Origin: Ornithinimicrobium avium
GTDB lineage: Bacteria; Actinomycetota; Actinomycetes; Actinomycetales; Dermatophilaceae
Length of the DNA stretch: 64,000 bases
Direction of reading: 5' to 3'
Assembly (NCBI RefSeq): GCF_003351765.1
Contig: NZ_CP031229.1
Span: 3,782,001 to 3,846,000 of the forward strand
Made by a program: the position numbers and the translations under genes. A model generated the notes under the pieces. It was not told where the DNA came from, did no database searches, and was given only the letters and a program-made list of their open reading frames with translations. This document shows positions 9,401-17,262 of this stretch, piece by piece; within the stretch, counting starts at the first letter, position 1; each line of letters starts with the position of its first letter.

Positions 9401-9534
9401 GCAAGGCCCAGGACCGGCTCCAGCAGGCCATCCAGCGTGCGGTCGACGCCAGTCCTGGGGGTGGCTCCGTCACCCTGCCCGGTGACGGGAGCGGGGGCGG
9501 CGCCGACGACGCGTCGCAGACCACGGCACCCTGA
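6439..9534 (+). CDS. UPF0182 family (COG1615) integral membrane protein
   Basis: 1031 residues. A Pro/Gly-rich N-terminus is followed by about seven transmembrane helices in the first 330 residues (for example VPTVLVLLALLALIGWGATLW), the motif EFLWYDSVGFRRVLTTRL typical of the family, then a large extracytoplasmic domain (YFGEHSPLYSIVGAP, NPYPAVVDGRVQWIVDGYT) and an acidic, Gly/Ser-rich tail with a final helical segment. Function unknown. Full family length; no defect seen. The tRNA gene follows after 73 bp. Confidence 0.88.
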   Translation: MSEQDNGPGPDDPAGRPPGGPAGAGRAGGPPPGGPFGRGLPRRRGRLVPTVLVLLALLALIGWGATLWTEFLWYDSVGFRRVLTTRLLTQAGLWVVAAVLTATVIWSGLWLAWRHRPVYAPSTPEQAALDRYRTALDPVRRLVFVAVPVLLGAFTGTAAASQWQTVLLFLNRQPFGTKDPHFGLDVGFFVFSLPFWQMLVSFATLVLGLTLVAALLTHYIYGGLQLQGGPRSSRTTTAARVHIATIIAVLLLVRAGGYWLERYALSMSQHARITGMTYTDVHAVLPTRGILAAAALLCAVFFLSTIWTRTWRLPLISLAGLLVVALLLGGVYPSLVQSLRVLPSEAQLEVPYIDRAIDSTLAAYGLEKLEKIDYKAETEAEPGQLRSDAATVPGIRIVDPQVVSPTFRQLQGVRNYYQFGDALDVDRYEVKGEMVDTVIAVRELNLDGVPAGQRNWVNDHTVYTHGFGVVAAYGNQRTPEGEPRFFESNIPPKGALGEYEPRIYFGEHSPLYSIVGAPEGATPRELDYPVSGQETGEVSNTYAGTGGVPIGTLAHRLAYAIKYRQVEILLSDSVNEQSLLLDHRGPRERVKRVAPWLRLDGNPYPAVVDGRVQWIVDGYTVSSRYPYSQMEELGEVTLDSLQQADNVRSIGQGRVNYIRNSVKATVDAFDGSVNLYAWDEDDPLLKAWSQAFDGTVRPISDISGELMGHLRYPEDLFKVQREVLSRYHVVDAGSFFTGQDFWAVSEDPTVEQETKPDIPPYYLSIAMPEQQSPTFSLTTTYIPAGSERQNLTGYLAVDADAGSDGGGRRDDYGQLRMLVLPRDTTVRGPGQFQNEVNSSNETSDAFDVTLSQFLNLNRQQGSQVKLGNLLTLPVGDGLLYVEPVYVQSQGGSSYPLQRVVVVAFGNDLAWSDTLDGALDELFGGDSGATAGDAGSKGEPSTGGTGGTAGEQPGTGADEDALAGAVDDIQEAYAEGQKALESGDWDAYGKAQDRLQQAIQRAVDASPGGGSVTLPGDGSGGGADDASQTTAP

Positions 9535-9607
9535 CGGCGCGCGCCTCCCGGGCGGCGGACCGACGATTTGGTCCGCCCGCCCGGGTGACGTAGAGTAGTG
9601 ATCGCGA

Positions 9608-9684
9608 CGCGGGGTGGAGCAGTTCGGTAGCTCGCCGGGCTCATAACCCGGAGGTCGCAGGTTCAAATCCTGCCCCCGCTACCA
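9608..9684 (+). tRNA. tRNA-fMet (initiator), anticodon CAT
   Basis: A complete 77-nt cloverleaf including encoded CCA. The acceptor stem CGCGGGG/CCCCGCT has a C1-U72 mismatch, and the anticodon stem CCGGG-CTCATAA-CCCGG has three G-C pairs next to the loop; both mark the initiator rather than elongator tRNA-Met. Anticodon CAT at 9642-9644, T arm GCAGG-TTCAAAT-CCTGC. Confidence 0.97.
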
Positions 9685-9685
9685 C

Positions 9686-9728
9686 AGCACCAGGCCCGGA
9701 GACACAGCTCTCCGGGCCTGGTGCTTTT
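9686..9728 (+). terminator. Rho-independent terminator after tRNA-fMet
   Basis: A perfect 16-bp stem, AGCACCAGGCCCGGAG (9686-9701) with CTCCGGGCCTGGTGCT (9710-9725), an 8-nt loop, and a short T-run (9725-9728). It begins one base after the tRNA CCA end. Confidence 0.9.
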
Positions 9729-9746
9729 CCGGGCTCCGTCCCCGCC

Positions 9747-9752
9747 TACAGT
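9747..9752 (+). promoter_or_regulatory. -10 box TACAGT upstream of M16 peptidase
   Basis: TACAGT lies 9 nt before ATG 9762 with no ribosome binding site between; a leaderless or near-leaderless start. Confidence 0.45.
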
Positions 9753-9761
9753 GGTCGCACT

Positions 9762-11051
9762 ATGCCCCTGGACTTCCCCGTCTCCCTGACGACGCTGGAC
9801 AACGGTCTGCGGCTGGTCGTCAATGAGGACCACGCCGTGCCCAGCGTCTCGATCAACCTCTGGGTCGAGGTCGGCTCCGGCCACGAGCAGCCCGGCCGGA
9901 CCGGGTTGGCGCACCTGTTCGAGCACCTGATGTTCCAGGGCTCCGAGCTCGTCGCCGAGGGGGAGCACATGGCCACGCTCATGGCGCAGGGTGGCCGGTC
10001 CAACGCCACCACCTCCTTCGACCGCACCACCTACGTGGAGTCGGTGCCCACCGGCGCGCTCGAGCTGGCCCTCTGGCTCGAGGCCGACCGCCACGGCCAC
10101 CTGCTGCCCGCCCTCACCCAGACCAACCTGGACAACCAGCGGGACGTCGTCGTCGAGGAGAAGCGGCAGCGCTACGACACCGTGCCCTACGGGCAGGCGC
10201 TCGCGCACGCGTGCCGGCTGGTCTTCCCCGAGGGCCACCCCTACCACCACACCACGATCGGCGACATGGACGACCTGACGGCCGCCGACCTGGACGACGT
10301 GCACGCCTTCTTCACCGCCCACTACGGCCCCCGCACGAGCGTGCTGACGCTCGTCGGCGACGTGACGGCGGAGCGGGCCAGCGAGCTGGCCGAGCGCTAC
10401 CTGGGACACCTGCAGGACGGGACGGTCCCCCGACCCGCGGCGGCCGAGCCCCTCGGGCCGCTGCCCGCCCCGGTCGCCCTCGACCTCGTCGAGGACGTCC
10501 CCAGCCAGCGGCTCTACCTCGCCTTCCGCCTGCCCGCGGTGACCGACCCCGACTTCGTGCCCGTCACGATGGCTCTGGACGCCCTCGCCTCGCTGGAGGT
10601 GTCCCGGCTCCAGCTGCGGCTGGTGCGCCGGGAGGAGAGCGTCAGCGGCTGCCACGCCTCGGCGCTCGGGCTGGCCTCCGGGACGTCGCTGGGTCTGGTG
10701 GTGCTGGACGTCAGCGAGGGCGTGGACCCGGCCGACGTCGAGCGCGCCGTCCACGAGGAGCTGGAGGCCCTCGCGGCCGAGGGTCCGGGGGAGCCCGAGC
10801 TCGAGGCGTCGCGCGCCGAGACCGAACGCTCCTGGCTGGAGGCGCTGGCCAGCTTCGACCAGCGCGCCGAGCTGCTCGGCCGGGCCGTCGTCCTGCACGG
10901 CGACCCGCAGCAGGTCAACACCTACCTGGACGAGGTGATGGCGGTGACGGCCGAGGAGGTCCGGGCCGCTGCCGAGCGGTGGTTGCGCCCCGGCTGCGCG
11001 GCGACCCTGCGCTACCTGCGGCCGCCCGTCGCGGACGCAGGTATGCCGTGA
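9762..11051 (+). CDS. M16 family zinc peptidase, catalytic partner
   Basis: 429 residues. The inverted zinc motif HxxEH is intact (H51-L-F-E54-H55), with the third-ligand region in VVVEEKRQRYDTVPYGQ about 75 residues later. The family fold (two homologous halves) is covered in full. Such proteins cleave peptides in a clamp formed with a second M16 subunit; the next gene encodes that partner and overlaps the stop by 4 bp. Cytoplasmic, no signal peptide. Confidence 0.88.
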   Translation: MPLDFPVSLTTLDNGLRLVVNEDHAVPSVSINLWVEVGSGHEQPGRTGLAHLFEHLMFQGSELVAEGEHMATLMAQGGRSNATTSFDRTTYVESVPTGALELALWLEADRHGHLLPALTQTNLDNQRDVVVEEKRQRYDTVPYGQALAHACRLVFPEGHPYHHTTIGDMDDLTAADLDDVHAFFTAHYGPRTSVLTLVGDVTAERASELAERYLGHLQDGTVPRPAAAEPLGPLPAPVALDLVEDVPSQRLYLAFRLPAVTDPDFVPVTMALDALASLEVSRLQLRLVRREESVSGCHASALGLASGTSLGLVVLDVSEGVDPADVERAVHEELEALAAEGPGEPELEASRAETERSWLEALASFDQRAELLGRAVVLHGDPQQVNTYLDEVMAVTAEEVRAAAERWLRPGCAATLRYLRPPVADAGMP

Positions 11052-12403
11052 GCGCGCGCGTCGTGCAGCGGCCCCCGGTCCTCCCACCGGCGGCGTGGGA
11101 GTTCCCCGAACCGCGGCAGCACCGTCTGGGCAACGGCATGCGGCTGCTGGTCGTGGACCTGCCCGGCCAGCACGTGCTCTCCGTACGGGTGCACCTGCGG
11201 CTGCCGGTCTCCCACGAGGCACCCGGCACGGAGGGCGCCACGCTGCTCATGGCCAGAGCCCTGGACGAGGGGACCACGCGCCATACCAGCGAGCAGATCG
11301 CCGAGCTGTCCGAGCGCAACGGCATCGCGTGGGGAGCCGGGGCGGGGGAGCGCGGCGTCCACCTGGGGGTGGAGGCCACCGGACGTCACCTCGGGACGGC
11401 CATGGCGCTGATGACGGAGGTCCTGGGCGAGGCGACCTTCCCGCACCCGGAGGTGGCGCGGCTGGTGAGGCACCGGCTCGCTGACATCGCGCACGCGGAG
11501 GCGGACCCGGGCTCCCGGGCGTCGCTGCAGTTCGTGCGGACCTACTTCGACGACCGCGACCGGCCCCACCTGCCGGTGGGCGGCACCCGCGAGACCGTCG
11601 CCGCGCTGACCCCCGACCACCTGCGCGAACGCCACGCCCAGCTCAGCCCCCTCGGTGCCACCGTCGTGCTGGCCGGCGACCTGTCCTCGGCCCCCGGGGC
11701 CGTGTCGATCGTGTCGGCCACGCTGGGGACCTGGGCGGGCTACGGCGACCTCGCCGACCTGCCGGGTCCCGCGCGCCGCGCCGCCGACGCGGGCCGCGCG
11801 GTGCTCGTGCCGCGCCCGGGGCTGGCGCAGACCGAGCTCTACCTGGGTCGGCCCGGGCCGGACCGGCGCACCCATCACGGGTGGGGCACCTACCAGGCGC
11901 TGGGGATGCTGCTCGGCGGCTCCCCGCACGCCCGGATCGACCGGGTCCTGCGCGAGGAGAAGGGCTACACCTATGGCGTGCGGGCCGGCTTCCGGCCCCG
12001 TGCCGTGGGCGGCCTGACCGTGGTCGGAGGGTCGGTGCGGACCGACGCCACGGCGGAGGCGCTCTCCGAGCTGCTCCCCATCCTGGACACGCCAGGGGCC
12101 GAGCTCACCGACGACGAGGTCCGGGCGGCGGCCGACTTCGTCGCCATGACCGCACCGGGCCGCTACGGCACGGCCGACGCGGTGGCCGAGGAGATCGTCT
12201 CGCTGGCCGCCGACGGGCTCTCGCCGCAGACGGTCACCCACACGCTCGCCCAGCTGCGCGGACTGACGGCCGAGCAGGTGGCGGCCGCCTGGGACGAGGT
12301 GCGTCAGGGACCGCCCTGGACCGTCGTGCTCGTCGGGGACCCCGCCCTGGCCGACGACCTGGACGGGCTGGGCCTGGGGGAGCTGACCGTCCTGGAGGGT
12401 TAG
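11048..12403 (+). CDS. M16 family peptidase, non-catalytic partner
   Basis: 451 residues from GTG 11048, which overlaps the upstream stop (GTGA). It aligns with M16 proteins (NGMRLLVVDLPGQHVLSVRV, EEKGYTYGVRAGFRP) but the HxxEH position reads GATLLMARALDEG and lacks the zinc ligands. This is the usual arrangement of a catalytic plus substrate-binding subunit, as in mitochondrial processing peptidase. Translational coupling supports a heterodimer. Confidence 0.85.
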   Translation: MSARVVQRPPVLPPAAWEFPEPRQHRLGNGMRLLVVDLPGQHVLSVRVHLRLPVSHEAPGTEGATLLMARALDEGTTRHTSEQIAELSERNGIAWGAGAGERGVHLGVEATGRHLGTAMALMTEVLGEATFPHPEVARLVRHRLADIAHAEADPGSRASLQFVRTYFDDRDRPHLPVGGTRETVAALTPDHLRERHAQLSPLGATVVLAGDLSSAPGAVSIVSATLGTWAGYGDLADLPGPARRAADAGRAVLVPRPGLAQTELYLGRPGPDRRTHHGWGTYQALGMLLGGSPHARIDRVLREEKGYTYGVRAGFRPRAVGGLTVVGGSVRTDATAEALSELLPILDTPGAELTDDEVRAAADFVAMTAPGRYGTADAVAEEIVSLAADGLSPQTVTHTLAQLRGLTAEQVAAAWDEVRQGPPWTVVLVGDPALADDLDGLGLGELTVLEG

Positions 12404-12454
12404 GACCACCCGTCCGTCAGGGGGAGCGCGTCCCGACCGTGCGGGCCGCTGCCC

Positions 12455-13270
12455 TCACCCGTGAGCGCCGTCCTGCGGAGCCAGGGTGGCCAGGGCCAGC
12501 TCGTGCAGGTGCGCGTTCGTGACGAGGACGGGCGTCGGCGCAGACGCGTCCGGGCCGGTCACCCCGGCACCCCACGGGTCGGTGACCCGTCCGCCTGCCT
12601 CGTGCACGATCGCGCTGAGCGCGGACAGCTGATAGACGTCGGCCGTCGCCGCCAGCGCCACGTCCGCGGCGCCCTCGGCGACCAGCGCGTGGCTCCAGAA
12701 GTCGCCGAAGGCGCGCGTGCGCCATACCCGGTCGCACAGCTGGGCGAAGCCGTCCCCGTGCGGACCGAAGAGCCAGGAGGCCACCTCGTCGACCGAGACC
12801 GACGCGTGCTCGAGCACCGAGGTGTCGCTGACGCGGACCGGCCGCGCGCGGCTGAGCTGGCGCCCGGTCCAGGCGCCCGAGCCGCGCCCGGCCCACCACC
12901 GACGGGCCAGGGACGGCGCGGCGACGAGGCCGAGCACCGGCTCGTCCTCGACCACGAGCGAGATCAGGGTGGCCCACACCGGGACCCCGCGCACGTAGTT
13001 GGCGGTGCCGTCCAGCGCGTCCAGGACCCACCGGCGGTCGCCGTGCCCCGTCGTCTCCAGGACCCGGCCCTCGACGCGGTCGCGCGGACGGGTCCGCTGG
13101 AGCTGGTGGCGCAGCAGCTCCTCCAGCCGCGAGGTGGCCTGGGTGATCAGCGCGCCGTCGTCGGTCACCGACAGGTGCAGGTCCGGCGACCCGAAGAGGT
13201 CGAGAGCGGTGCGCTCGACGGCGTCCGCGAGGACGTGCGCGAGGCGGAGGTCGTCGTCGTACGTGGCCAC
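12455..13270 (-). CDS. HisN-like inositol monophosphatase family protein with degraded metal site
   Basis: 271 residues, strongly similar to actinobacterial histidinol-phosphatase HisN (DDLRLAHVLADA, GHGDRRWVLDALDGTANY, GVPVWATLISL, RTRAFGDFWSHALVAEGA) and in the usual place after aroA and rsgA. Key acids of the family are changed: VTDAD is ITQAT (residues 42-46), the GEE metal glutamate is GRV (68-70), and the aspartate of the C-terminal YDxAAL motif is glutamine (Q214). Only D84 and D87 remain. I infer a pseudo-phosphatase or a changed activity, with a working HisN elsewhere. The GTG start at 13270 has a TACGGT box 6 nt upstream. Confidence 0.8.
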   Translation of the reverse strand: MATYDDDLRLAHVLADAVERTALDLFGSPDLHLSVTDDGALITQATSRLEELLRHQLQRTRPRDRVEGRVLETTGHGDRRWVLDALDGTANYVRGVPVWATLISLVVEDEPVLGLVAAPSLARRWWAGRGSGAWTGRQLSRARPVRVSDTSVLEHASVSVDEVASWLFGPHGDGFAQLCDRVWRTRAFGDFWSHALVAEGAADVALAATADVYQLSALSAIVHEAGGRVTDPWGAGVTGPDASAPTPVLVTNAHLHELALATLAPQDGAHG

Positions 13271-13276
13271 CGGCTC

Positions 13277-13282
13277 ACCGTA
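13277..13282 (-). promoter_or_regulatory. -10 box TACGGT, leaderless start of HisN-like gene
   Basis: On the minus strand TACGGT ends 6 nt before GTG 13270, with no ribosome binding site. The gene therefore probably has its own promoter despite lying behind rsgA. Confidence 0.45.
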
Positions 13283-13329
13283 TCCGCCGCGGGCGTCGCG
13301 GCCGACGAGCCCCGCCGTGCAGCCGCAGG

Positions 13330-14361
13330 TCAGGCGTGCTCGTCACCGGTACGGCTGCGCAGCAGCCGCCGCAGCGACTCCAGCCGGGCCGGTCCCGCGG
13401 GCCCTGCGTGGCCCTCCTCGACCCACGCGTCGAGCGCGCAGTCCGGCTCGTCGTGGCTGCACCCGCGGGGGCAGCCGGCGGTGCCGGGGACGAGGTCCTC
13501 GAAGTGCTGGACGAAGGTCGCCGGGTCCACGTGCCCCAGGCCGAAGGACCGCACGCCCGGGGTGTCGACGACCCAGCCGCCGCCGGGCAGCTCGAGCCCC
13601 ACGGCGGAGGTCGAGGTATGCCGTCCGCGCCCGGTGACCGTGTTGACCGGGCCCGTCGCTCTGTCCGCCTCCGGGACCAGCGCGTTGACCAGGGTCGACT
13701 TGCCCACGCCGGAGTGTCCGACGAGCACGCTGACGCGGTCGGTGAGGTGGGACCGCACCGCCTCCACCGCCGGCGGGTCCAGGGCGGCGCCGCCCCCAGG
13801 GCCAGCCGCGCTGCGGCTGACCACGTGCGGCACGTCGAGCGCGTCGTAGTGGGCGAGGAAGTCCCTCGGGTCGGCCAGGTCGGCCTTGGTCAGCACCAGC
13901 AGCGGGTCCAGCCCGGCGTCGTAGGCGGCGACGAGGCACCGGTCGACCATCCGGGGGCGCGGCTCGGGGTCGGCGAGCGCGGTGACCACGACCAGCTGGT
14001 CGGCGTTGGCGACGATGACCCGCTCGACACGGTCGCTGTCGTCGGCGCTGCGCCGGAGCACGGTGTCGCGCTCCTCGACGCGGACGATGCGGGCCAGCGT
14101 GTCGGGCGTGCCGGTCGTGTCGCCGACCATGGCCACGCGGTCGCCGACGACGATCCTGGAGCGCCCCAGCTCCCTGGCGCGCATCGCGACCACCGCGCGG
14201 TCCCCGACCCGGGTGGTGTAGCGGCCCCGGTCGACGCCGGTGACCATCCCGACGACGGCGTCCTCGTGGGCGGGACGCTCCTTGGTCCTCGGCCGGCTGC
14301 CGCGGCGCGACGGGCGGTTGTGCACCGCCGACTCGTCGAGGTGGTCGTAGCGCCCGCTCAC
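13330..14361 (-). CDS. rsgA: Ribosome small subunit-dependent GTPase RsgA
   Basis: 343 residues. A circularly permuted GTPase that helps mature the 30S subunit. An OB-fold N-terminus, then G4 (LTKADL), G1 (GHSGVGKST), and G3 (DTPGVRSFG), followed by the zinc motif CPRGCSHDEPDC near the C-terminus. GTG 14361 overlaps the aroA stop by 4 bp, so it is coupled to aroA; a basic N-terminal stretch (RPSRRGSRPRTKERP) precedes the OB fold. Complete and intact. Confidence 0.95.
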   Translation of the reverse strand: MSGRYDHLDESAVHNRPSRRGSRPRTKERPAHEDAVVGMVTGVDRGRYTTRVGDRAVVAMRARELGRSRIVVGDRVAMVGDTTGTPDTLARIVRVEERDTVLRRSADDSDRVERVIVANADQLVVVTALADPEPRPRMVDRCLVAAYDAGLDPLLVLTKADLADPRDFLAHYDALDVPHVVSRSAAGPGGGAALDPPAVEAVRSHLTDRVSVLVGHSGVGKSTLVNALVPEADRATGPVNTVTGRGRHTSTSAVGLELPGGGWVVDTPGVRSFGLGHVDPATFVQHFEDLVPGTAGCPRGCSHDEPDCALDAWVEEGHAGPAGPARLESLRRLLRSRTGDEHA

Positions 14362-15671
14362 GGCACGGGGGCCGTGGCCCCGTCCTCCATGATGCGCTCC
14401 CACACGGTGTGGAAGCCGGGGAAGGTCTTGTCGGCGGTGCCCACGTCCTCGACCTCCACGCCGGGGACGGCCGCGCCGACCACCGCGGCGAACATCGCCA
14501 TCCGGTGGTCGTGGTAGGTCCGCAGCCGCGCGCCGTGCAGCGGCGCGGGCTCGATGCGGAGCCCGTCGGCGGTCTCCTCCGCGCGGCCGCCGAGCCGGCC
14601 GATCTCGGTGGTCAGGGCGGCCAGCCGGTCGGTCTCGTGGCCGCGCAGGTGCGCGATGCCCCGCAGCCGGCTGGGGGTGGTCGCCAGCACCGCCAGCGCC
14701 GCGACGACCGGGGTCAGCTCGCCGGCGTCGGAGAGGTCGAGGTCGGCGCCCACGAGCCCGCCGTCCGGCACTCCTCTGCCGGTGACGACGAGGCCGCGCT
14801 CGGTCAGCGAGGTGGTCGCGCCCATCCGCGCCAGGACCTCGCGCAGGTGGTCGCCCGGCTGGGTGGTGGTCGCCGGCCAGCGCGGCACGACGACGGTCCC
14901 GCCGGTCACCGCGGCCAGCGCGAGGAGCGGGGCCGCGGAGGACAGGTCCGGCTCGACCTCCACCTCGAAGGCGCGCACCCGTCCGGGCTCCACGCGCCAC
15001 GTCTGGGCGTCCGGGCAGGAGACCTCCACGCCGGCCGCGCGCAGCACCTGCACCGTCATCTCGATGTGGGTCCTCGACGGCAGCGTCGCACCCGTGTGCT
15101 CCAGGGTGAGCCCGTCGGCGAAGCGCGCCCCGGCGAGCAGCAGCGCGGAGACGAACTGCGAGCTGGCCGAGGCGTCGACGCGGACCTGACCGCCGCCGAC
15201 GCCACCGGTGCCGTGCACCGTGTACGGCAGCGTGCCGCGGCCCTCGTCCTCGACCTCGACCCCGAGGCCGCGCAGGGCGCTGAGCACCGGCCCGACGGGA
15301 CGGGTCCGGGCGCTGTCGTGCCCGTCGAAGCGGACCGGGCCGTCCGCCAGGGCCGCCATGGGCGGGACGAAGCGCATGACCGTCCCGGCCTGGCCGCAGT
15401 CGATCATGCCGCCGCCGCGCGGCCGGACCGGTGGGACGACACGCCAGGCGTCGTCGGAGGAGTCGTCGACGACGGCCCCGAGGACGCGCAATGCCCCGAC
15501 CATCCGGTCGCTGTCGCGCGAGCGCAGCGGCTGGCGAAGCGTGCACGTGCCGTCGGCCAGGCCCGCGAGCACCAGCCAGCGGTTGGTGAGCGACTTGCTG
15601 CCGGGCACGGGGACCACGGCGTCGACGGGCCCGGACGCATGGGGTGCGGACCAGGTCGGCAGGTCGCTCAT
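14358..15671 (-). CDS. aroA: 3-phosphoshikimate 1-carboxyvinyltransferase (EPSP synthase)
   Basis: 437 residues. Shikimate pathway step joining shikimate-3-phosphate and PEP. Signature segments: GSKSLTNRWLVLAGLADG near the N-terminus (PEP and S3P binding lysine), DCGQAGTVMRFVPPMAAL, GSD-type catalytic acid in LSDAGELTPVVAALA and LRGHETDRLAAL. A GAGAGGA ribosome binding site precedes ATG 15671. Heads an aroA-rsgA pair. Confidence 0.96.
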   Translation of the reverse strand: MSDLPTWSAPHASGPVDAVVPVPGSKSLTNRWLVLAGLADGTCTLRQPLRSRDSDRMVGALRVLGAVVDDSSDDAWRVVPPVRPRGGGMIDCGQAGTVMRFVPPMAALADGPVRFDGHDSARTRPVGPVLSALRGLGVEVEDEGRGTLPYTVHGTGGVGGGQVRVDASASSQFVSALLLAGARFADGLTLEHTGATLPSRTHIEMTVQVLRAAGVEVSCPDAQTWRVEPGRVRAFEVEVEPDLSSAAPLLALAAVTGGTVVVPRWPATTTQPGDHLREVLARMGATTSLTERGLVVTGRGVPDGGLVGADLDLSDAGELTPVVAALAVLATTPSRLRGIAHLRGHETDRLAALTTEIGRLGGRAEETADGLRIEPAPLHGARLRTYHDHRMAMFAAVVGAAVPGVEVEDVGTADKTFPGFHTVWERIMEDGATAPVP

Positions 15672-15699
15672 CGGTGCGGTTCCTCTCGGTGGGTGGGTC

Positions 15700-16389
15700 T
15701 CACGGTAGCGCGGCCAGGAAGTCGGCGACCTGACGACGGACCGTGGTGAGCTCGCGTGAGGGGGAGTGCGCGCCCGGGACCGGGACGAGCGTGAGCGCCG
15801 GGTCGGGGCCGACCGCGGCGGACACCTCCTCGGGGGTGCCGAACGGATCCCGGGTTCCCTGCACGACGAGCGTGGGCAGCGCCGCGGCGAGCGGCCGGGC
15901 CAGCTCCGCAGCGCGGCTGCGGTCCGGACGGCCGGGCGGGTGCAGCGGGAAGGCGAGGCAGACGACGCCGGCCACCGAGGCCGTCTCCGGGGCGGTCCGG
16001 CAGGCGACGCGCGCTCCGGCGCTGCGGCCGCCGACCACCCAGGGGACAGGCAGGGGTATGTCGTGCTCCTGCTGCCAGCCCGGCGTCATCAGGGTGGTGG
16101 TCACGTCGGTCCATGCCCGGTCCAGGCTCGGGGGTGCGGTGGCGACCCTGCGTCCGGCCACCCGCCAGGGCTGGTCGACCAGCACGACCGTCCAGCCGTC
16201 CTCGGCGAGGGCGGCGAGCGCGAGGAGGTCGGCCGCGTCCCGCCGGCCGCCCGCACCGTGCCCCAGCAGCAGCGTGCCGAGGTGACCGGGACCGGGACCG
16301 TTCACCGTGGCCGGTCGGACCACCCGGACGAGGGCGGGACCCTCGCGGGTGACGACCTCGGTCCCCGGCGCCCCGGTCGGCCCGCTCAC
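15700..16389 (-). CDS. Alpha/beta hydrolase family protein
   Basis: 229 residues. Nucleophile elbow GGRSAGAR (Ser near 121), acid in GTRDPFGTPEE and histidine in PGAHSPSRE form a plausible triad; LLLGHGAGGRRDAADL is the oxyanion region. Resembles the KANL3/Tex30-type hydrolases. Substrate unknown. The GTG start overlaps the SRAP stop (16386) so both are cotranslated. Confidence 0.8.
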   Translation of the reverse strand: MSGPTGAPGTEVVTREGPALVRVVRPATVNGPGPGHLGTLLLGHGAGGRRDAADLLALAALAEDGWTVVLVDQPWRVAGRRVATAPPSLDRAWTDVTTTLMTPGWQQEHDIPLPVPWVVGGRSAGARVACRTAPETASVAGVVCLAFPLHPPGRPDRSRAAELARPLAAALPTLVVQGTRDPFGTPEEVSAAVGPDPALTLVPVPGAHSPSRELTTVRRQVADFLAALP

Positions 16390-17225
16390 CCGCCCAGGAC
16401 CTCACCGGTCGCGGGGTCGACCGCGCCGACGAGCTGGTCGGCCGGCAGCGGCTCCAGCAGGTCGGGCCCGTTGCTGCGCGAGGAGTTGACGGCGGTGCTG
16501 ACCGGCCAGGCCCGGAACCGGCCGGGCACGTGCGAGGCGTCGAGCAGCGCGCGCACCTCGTCCGGGGAGGTGAGGCCGGGGTCCAGCCAGTCGGACCACG
16601 CGTCGGGGTCCAGCGCGACCGGCTGGCGGTCGTGGATCCGGTCCAGACCGGGCTCGGCCGCCGTCGTGATGACCGTGTAGGACACGATCCAGGACAGCGG
16701 GTCCTCGGCCGGGTCCTCGGGTGCCTTCCAGAACTCGTAGAGACCGGCGAGCGCGAGCGGCGCCCCGTCGGCACGGGTGACGAGGAACGGCTGCTTGCGG
16801 GGCCGGCCGCGCGCGTCGGTGGCCACGGGGCTCTGCTGCCACTCGTACCACCCGGTGACCGGCACCAGGCATCGGCGCCGGGCGGCCGCCCGGGCGAAGG
16901 CCGGCTTGTCCAGCACGGTCTCCGAGCGGGCGTTGGTCATCCGGGCGCCGACGGAGGGATCCTTGGCCCACGAGGGAACCAGCCCCCACGTGAGCAGCCG
17001 CAGCTGGCGCACCGGTGCGCCGCCCTCGTCACCGTCCCTGGGCACGCGGGTGAGCACGACGGGCGCCTGCTTGCTGGGGGCGACGTTGGTGTCGGGCTGG
17101 CCGGGCGGTGGTTGCTGCGGGTTCTTCAGCACGCTGCGCGACCGCTCGGCGGTGGCGTCCAGCTCCACGTCGTAGGCCTCGACGAGCTCGTCGGGGTGCG
17201 CGGTGGCGGCGTAGCGCCCGCACAT
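16386..17225 (-). CDS. SOS response-associated peptidase (SRAP/YedK, HMCES-like)
   Basis: 279 residues. The protein caps abasic sites in single-stranded DNA by forming a thiazolidine with Cys2. The catalytic set is visible: MCGRY start (Cys2 exposed after Met removal), Asn in DTNVAPSK, Glu in TGWYEW, and His in RIHDRQPVAL. The family often has HDRMP; here it is HDRQP. In mycobacteria the homologue also lies near aroA and sigH. Confidence 0.92.
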   Translation of the reverse strand: MCGRYAATAHPDELVEAYDVELDATAERSRSVLKNPQQPPPGQPDTNVAPSKQAPVVLTRVPRDGDEGGAPVRQLRLLTWGLVPSWAKDPSVGARMTNARSETVLDKPAFARAAARRRCLVPVTGWYEWQQSPVATDARGRPRKQPFLVTRADGAPLALAGLYEFWKAPEDPAEDPLSWIVSYTVITTAAEPGLDRIHDRQPVALDPDAWSDWLDPGLTSPDEVRALLDASHVPGRFRAWPVSTAVNSSRSNGPDLLEPLPADQLVGAVDPATGEVLGG

Positions 17226-17262
17226 CAGCCGGCCCCGTCCGCCCGGACCGCCCGGACGCGGT

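Noticed and set aside
6289..9666. An open frame of over 1100 codons on the minus strand across the UPF0182 gene
   Set aside because: It is antisense to a clear family member, has no start signals and a composition (Val/Gly/Asp/Arg/Leu) expected of a GC-rich shadow frame.
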